From assembly GCA_034401795.1 (NCBI GenBank), contig CM067367.1, positions 37,230,668 to 37,294,667 of the forward strand: a stretch of DNA of 64,000 bases. The letters run 5' to 3'. Numbering within the stretch: the stretch's first letter is position 1; every line of letters starts with the position of its first letter. The notes beneath the pieces are model-generated. The model saw only the letters and a list, made by a program, of their open reading frames with translations, was not told the origin of the DNA and made no database searches. The translations under genes and the position numbers were made by a program. Source of the DNA: Chaetoderma sp. LZ-2023a (lineage: Eukaryota > Mollusca > Caudofoveata > Chaetodermatida > Chaetodermatidae). This document shows positions 59,659 through 64,000 of this stretch, piece by piece.

Positions 59659-60379
59659 CTGAAAGACAAACATACATGCTATTTTAATATAATTCCATTT
59701 TTTAAACATTAAATTGTATTTTACCTTCAGCTGACAATAGGAATTCAAACCAGGTACTTTAACAACTCTGGATGGATCCCTAGTACAGCACAGCCAAGAA
59801 ACAACTTTACATATTTTCAAAACAAAGCATACTGTTGAATATGTTTGACTTAATTTCCTTGCAGACTTATTAATCAAACTAAATGCAAAAAATACAACAG
59901 AACATTTCTTAAATTGTGTTCAAAATTGTATTAGTTACCACATTTCTTTTTTTTATTTCTGAGGTGTACTGTAGATCGAATATTTCCCCAAGCATGTAGG
60001 GTGTGATCGGATGATGTGAAAATGTGATGCCTCAGAATCTATCCTGACCAGAATGTGGAGATGATTTAAAACTTTATTGATCACAAGCACATAGCTCCTA
60101 TGATTTATAGATAGATAGTTTCAAGAAAAGGAAAACATTTTTGTAAACTTGGCCCCGAGATAGGCTGGCTAATTAGTGAAATGATTATGAAGAGTTTTCT
60201 GGCACATAGTTACTTTCTGTGACACGTCTCCCTTTTTTCTAGGACATTGTTCTCAGAGGTGATAGTTGGCTACTGCCTCCAATCTAATTTGTTTTTTAAT
60301 TATTGGTTAAAGTGCTTTCCATTAATCAGAATTCAGTTAACATATGACATGGACTATGGCAGATCAGACAAATAGCACT

Positions 60380-60609
60380 TCTTTAACACTCATATCAGCC
60401 AAAAATGGCTTCTGCAGTGGTCTTGAGAAATGTGCATTTACAGCCCAAGAGAAGACTATTTTTTTTAATTTACCACTGGAATGACTGGCTCGATAACCTA
60501 CCCAGTCATTCCAATGGTAAATTTTCAATAATAGTCTTCTCGTCTGCAAATGAACATTTTCTGAGAAAAATTCAATTTTCTTTAACAAATTCGAGGGTTA
60601 AAGAATTAA
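60380..60609. mobile_element. Foldback MITE, family A
   Basis: In the intron between DDX1 exons b and c. Core actggctcgataacctacccagt has two changes on the right side, and a poly-C run (about 60675-60687) follows nearby. Confidence 0.78.
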
Positions 60610-60752
60610 CAAAACACCACATCTATCGACAATGTGTCTTAGGGAATCACCATCTTTAGCCACATATCCCCAACCCCCCCCCCCCCATAAGACAGTGCAG
60701 GGGCGGGTAGTTCTTTATACTGGATTCAATATTCATAACCAATTCAACGTAC

Positions 60753-60829
60753 CTTAAGAACAACAGCAGCAAAGAATTTCTCATTTTTCAACTGAGCTGG
60801 TATATCATAGGCCTTTCCTAGGTCTGTAC
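60753..60829 (-). CDS. DDX1: DDX1 exon b (SPRY insert)
   Basis: 77 nt between a GTTTCAG acceptor and a GTACGT donor, entered in phase 1 (G plus GT gives Gly) and left in phase 0. It reads GTDLGKAYDIPAQLKNEKFF then AAVVLK, aligning with the family segment [25 protein letters not shown]. This is SPRY beta-strand material. An inverted, truncated copy of this exon with about 50 nt of its upstream intron lies at 63590-63714 on the opposite strand. Confidence 0.94.
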
Positions 60830-61239
60830 CTGAAACAGATCAGATAATATGCATCGATGATACTGTAACCTACCATATTTCACCTAATTGAAGCCTATGC
60901 TCTAATAGAAGTCCACCCGCTAACTTTGACATATGAGCTCCAATGATTTCTTAGCAGTTTCAAAATGGCAAAACTCTGTATTAGAAGCTCACCTCCCAAC
61001 TCAGCAGATTGTATAGGAACATTTTTTTAAGAGCAAATTTGTATGAATAGCGTGTTTAATAATAATAATGGTATCACAGGGTGTGTCTACTTCACACCGA
61101 TCTCTGCCCTGATACATTTCCGGCCCCTCTGGACATCAACACAGGCCTTGGATTTGTAAATCTCAACCACCTATTAGATTATTACTAATAGTAGGCCACA
61201 TATGTTCAAGATATACTAAAGTTTATTCCACATTTTTAG

Positions 61240-61780
61240 TAGTCCAAATGCGCGTAAAACAGTCTTGGTGTGACTAAATACCTTCATTATAAATATATTT
61301 GCAAACCAAATTTATGTACCAAACAAGCAGTATTGCTCATCAATTTTGTAACACCGATCAACATTAAATGATCCAAAATGAATTATTACGAATGACAATA
61401 TAGCTGACTTCTTATGTTGGCGAGCCAGCGGCTCTTTTGCGATTGGAGGCGGCGTGTTCTCGTGAGATCTTATACGCTAACGGGAGTTTATCAAACGGGT
61501 ACACGTTATTCAGATCAGTATGATACTCAGTACCTATCGCGCAATGATAATATAGAGAAATTTTCGAGTTCTCGATTCCAAAATATTTATATCCGAGTAC
61601 TCGCTCTAAAATAAACTCTTCAATTGGAGGCAAATCATATGATTTGTATTTTTTTCGCGACATCATTTTATATCAAATTGTGGATTAATTTGGATGTAAT
61701 AAACAACCTTTATTAAAGGATACGCAATATTTCTTAAGGCACTCAAATCAAATAATTTTACTTCCAGGTATACATTAAAC
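61240..61780 (-). repeat. Family E-related segment with an 84-codon ORF
   Basis: The minus strand at 61640-61720 repeats the family E phrase caaattaatccac and continues as an open frame (61412-61666) reading MMSRKKYKSYDLPPIEEFIL and onward. The copy near 2960 has the same start but quickly meets a stop. I do not recognise the product; it may be a leftover transposon frame. Confidence 0.5.
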
Positions 61781-62039
61781 ATAGGCATAGGCGGTGGGTC
61801 TTTTTACGGGAGAAAATGTGTTGAATTTCCGTGGTATCAGTTTTAGAAACCGTTTTGGGGAAAACTCTCTAATATAAGCCCATCCCCTTTCCTCGGAGAC
61901 GTTGGGTTGGAAATTGAACATCTCTTGTCCTAATAGAAGCCTAGGCTTCAAATAGCCGAAATACGGTACTGTAGTCTCAGATTCATAAACCATAGTCCAA
62001 GTCATATAATAGCTGGTGCTAATCTATGACAGCAACAGC

Positions 62040-62440
62040 TTTTAGAGATGGAGGGATCCAATCTGTCACTCTGTCTCACGTATATGATGTTATACTCAAT
62101 TATATCATATGTAGGCTGACATCACAATAAAAATCCATAATGGATGGCGCATCTAGTTCCGTCATGAACATTGAAAAGTCTGTCAGTTGTACAAATAGTG
62201 TGTCTTTGATTACTATTTAAGAAACATTCTATTGAATATTTTGAACCTAATTTAACTTGGCGCTGTTGCTGCCATTGGCAGCACCAGCACTAAGTTAAAT
62301 TAGTTTCAAAATATTTAAACGCTTATCTGAGTGTATAATTACCTTGTAAATGGGATTCTGCGAATTTAGGGTTCAAAGTATATAAATCGATCGCAGCACG
62401 CACAAAACCTGGGCGTGGCATAGCCAGAAATGGATCCCTC
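62040..62440. mobile_element. Family C MITE, diverged
   Basis: Reverse orientation, core aatttaacttggcgctgttgctg and its inverse at 62230-62322; the CRE-like sites have decayed. Confidence 0.68.
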
Positions 62441-62888
62441 ATTAGAGTTTCCAAGATATACACCAGCTCTGCCTCTATTGACTGCAACAATTAACCATTT
62501 GGCATCAGTGTGGTAAGTGTTAAAAACATACACAGGCATGCTCAACTTTGCACAACGCATTCTTGGCTCGAGCACAAGTCATGATAACAGTTCTGAGGAA
62601 ATGTGTTTTCAATTCACACAATCTCTATTATGTAGTTATAAAGTTAAACCTGTTCTAAAGTCGATAAAGGCGAGTTTATGAACTCCCAAAACACGTGAAA
62701 TGATCCATTGCATAAAAGTGTAAAACTTTGCTGAAATACTACATGTCCATGTGGAATTCAAGGTACATAAACAGAGCTATTACAGTACAGCTCAGAAATA
62801 AGTTATCATGTTTCGTCGTTACCAACACAGAAACAGAAACTAAGATATGTTCTGTTGAATATTTTGAACATAATTGAATTAGAAGCAA

Positions 62889-63279
62889 TGAACAGTTCCA
62901 GTTTTAGCTATGCCCCGCCCATCCCTAGTTAAGCTCCACCCATGATTCGCTCGTGTTAGGATCGATCACCGAATGCCTTGACTATCAATTTCCAGAAAAC
63001 AGTACATGTAAGCTGTTGAATATTTTGAAACTAATTTGACTGGGTGCTGATGCTGGCAGCAACAGCTCTCAGCCAAATTAGTTTCAAAATATTTAACAGG
63101 ATGTTTATTAAATAGTAAAGACATACAATTTGTATAACAATGCTTAATCAGTCTTCAATTATGCGTTCGTGACATACTTATCTACGACATTCATGACGTC
63201 ATCGATTATGACATCATCCTACACATCACTTAGTTAATTATGAGGTCATATGATGGATGGATAAACTGGAAAGGTCCAT
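62889..63279. mobile_element. CRE-rich MITE, family C, next to DDX1 exon a
   Basis: Runs from tgaacagttccagttttagc to ctggaaaggtccat; carries tgacgtcatcgattatgac at about 63195-63213 and palindrome core 63010-63100. It ends 90 bp from the exon. Confidence 0.82.
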
Positions 63280-63368
63280 TGTCTTCCAATCCAAACACAA
63301 CTTTTTTCATATATCTTGTTTTACTTCAGACTTGCGATAAAATTCAAAAGAATATTTAGAGAACGTAC

Positions 63369-63441
63369 CATTTTTTGACCACCTGATTTGAGTATAGTCC
63401 AGGTCCAAGTAACAGCCAATAGTGTCGTTGATCCCAAATGA
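63369..63441 (-). CDS. DDX1: DDX1 exon a (SPRY insert, first exon seen)
   Basis: First of twelve consecutive coding exons of an ATP-dependent DEAD-box RNA helicase of the DDX1 family. DDX1 is known for RNA processing, tRNA ligase complex activity and RNA-DNA hybrid handling; it has a SPRY domain inserted between helicase motifs I and Ia. This exon reads SFGINDTIGCYLDLD then QIRWSKN, matching the family segment DTIGCYLDID...SKNG of SPRY. It begins after a CTTTTTCAG acceptor in phase 0 and ends in phase 1 at donor GTACGT; the split codon is a Gly completed by the next exon. Upstream exons (start codon, Walker A) lie beyond the right edge. The CRE-rich MITE at 62889-63279 ends 90 bp downstream of the donor. 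Confidence 0.93.
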
Positions 63442-64000
63442 CTGAAAAAGAGTAGAATTTCTTACGTATATGACATAGGCCTATCATCTTAAGTTTTACA
63501 TACATTTGTTAGCTAAACATATTGACAGCCCTCTGATTAGATTATATTAGCGCCAGTTATTATATGACTGGGAATGTGATTTATCAATCTGAAATGGCAT
63601 TAGGTTACAGAATTATCCCTACATATTATTTGATCTGTTACAGGTACAGATCTAGGAAAGGCCTATGATATACCATCTAAGTTGAGAAATGAGAAATTCT
63701 TTGCTGCTGTTGCGCTTTTCACTCACATCATTATCAAACTGTTAGCTAGCTGCTATTGACAGTTGTGCTGATTATTTTGAGAACAATTTGATGTGAAAGT
63801 TGTTTCTGCTATAGGCAACAGCAATACTCTTAAGATTTATTATACAACATAATTAGCCCTGCTCTTTCAACTTGTTTTATACCATAGATAATACCCATTG
63901 TATTAGTTATATGGCGTTATATTGCGCAATAGGAAGAACAATAAAATACCAAATTATGGAGGTTGCAAAACTCAAAGTAAAAGCGAGACTTCGAAAAAGA
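63442..64000 (-). other. DDX1 intron upstream of exon a (partial)
   Basis: Apart from the inverted exon copy, this holds half of a diverged C-type palindrome core near 63770-63825 (gagaacaatttgat ... aggcaacag). No further exon is visible before the right edge. Confidence 0.6.
63590..63714 (+). pseudogene. Inverted partial copy of DDX1 exon b plus flanking intron
   Basis: On the plus strand, opposite to the gene, the sequence repeats exon b (60753-60829) with its upstream intron. The acceptor side (taggttacag ... tgatctgttacag) is preserved, then the exon copy reads GTDLGKAYDIPSKLRNEKFF AAVA before homology stops abruptly. The last bases of the exon and its GTACGT donor are missing. A few substitutions separate it from the true exon. 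It cannot be spliced into DDX1 mRNA because of its orientation, but it can base-pair with exon b in the same pre-mRNA. It is best read as a local inverted duplication; I see no other gene around it on the plus strand. Confidence 0.85.

Larger units (their letters stand above)
60830..63368 (-). other. DDX1 intron a-b (2.5 kb)
   Basis: Contains two CRE-rich family C elements (62040-62440 and 62889-63279), a short family B end near 62495-62522, and a piece of the family E repeat near 61240-61780 that includes an 84-codon minus-strand reading frame. The rest is unremarkable AT-rich DNA. Confidence 0.7.

Noticed and set aside
61412..61666. Possible chromodomain-like protein (EEFILERVLGYKYFG)
   Set aside because: Only the first few residues are suggestive; the aromatic cage and the WEP-type end are absent, and the start lies in a family E repeat.

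Overview
The window is animal nuclear DNA. It is AT-rich, with short exons in long GT-AG introns, many microsatellites and many diverged transposable elements. The style of the dispersed repeats points to a marine invertebrate, most likely a mollusc or other lophotrochozoan. That is an inference from repeat style only.

One host gene dominates: DDX1, on the minus strand, running from beyond the right edge to 14250 and probably past the left edge. Twelve consecutive coding exons (886 nt, 295 codons) can be placed by reading-frame continuity, splice sites and alignment to the DDX1 family: 63369-63441, 60753-60829, 59605-59658, 55550-55607, 47574-47632, 46883-46906, 37611-37663, 21015-21075, 19716-19814, 16243-16383, 15264-15338 and 14250-14361. 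They cover the second half of the SPRY insert and helicase motifs Ia (PSRELADQ), TPGRL, II and III (SAT). Motif II reads DECD instead of DEAD. The N-terminal exons (Walker A) and the second RecA lobe are not in the window.

Nearly everything else is intron filled with mobile DNA. From right to left: 63590-63714 is an inverted partial copy of a DDX1 exon. 54-63 kb holds palindromic MITEs, two tandem arrays and a hAT-like MITE with an 8-bp target duplication. 47.7-54.1 kb holds three tandem arrays and a deleted DIRS-like element (49866-53250) that carries a LINE tail in one end. 37731-45265 is a near full-length but frameshifted DIRS-like tyrosine-recombinase retrotransposon, with inverted terminal repeats and an internal complementary region; it sits about 65 nt upstream of a DDX1 3' splice site. 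29059-34535 is a DNA transposon with about 670-bp inverted repeats, a broken DDE-type transposase and a SINE-like insertion. 27.2-29.0 kb is a second, GC-rich gag-like remnant. 24.5-25.5 kb is a 148-bp tandem array. 1-14.2 kb is one intron rich in foldback MITEs.

The foldback MITEs fall into at least three palindromic families. Family A has ttaaccctttaa ends, B has ttaaccctta ends, and C has atggacctttcca ends and internal cAMP-response-element-like sites. Their two arms change together, and one palindromic core occurs inside elements with different termini. All of them would be transcribed within DDX1 pre-mRNA, so that RNA should be unusually rich in long hairpins.
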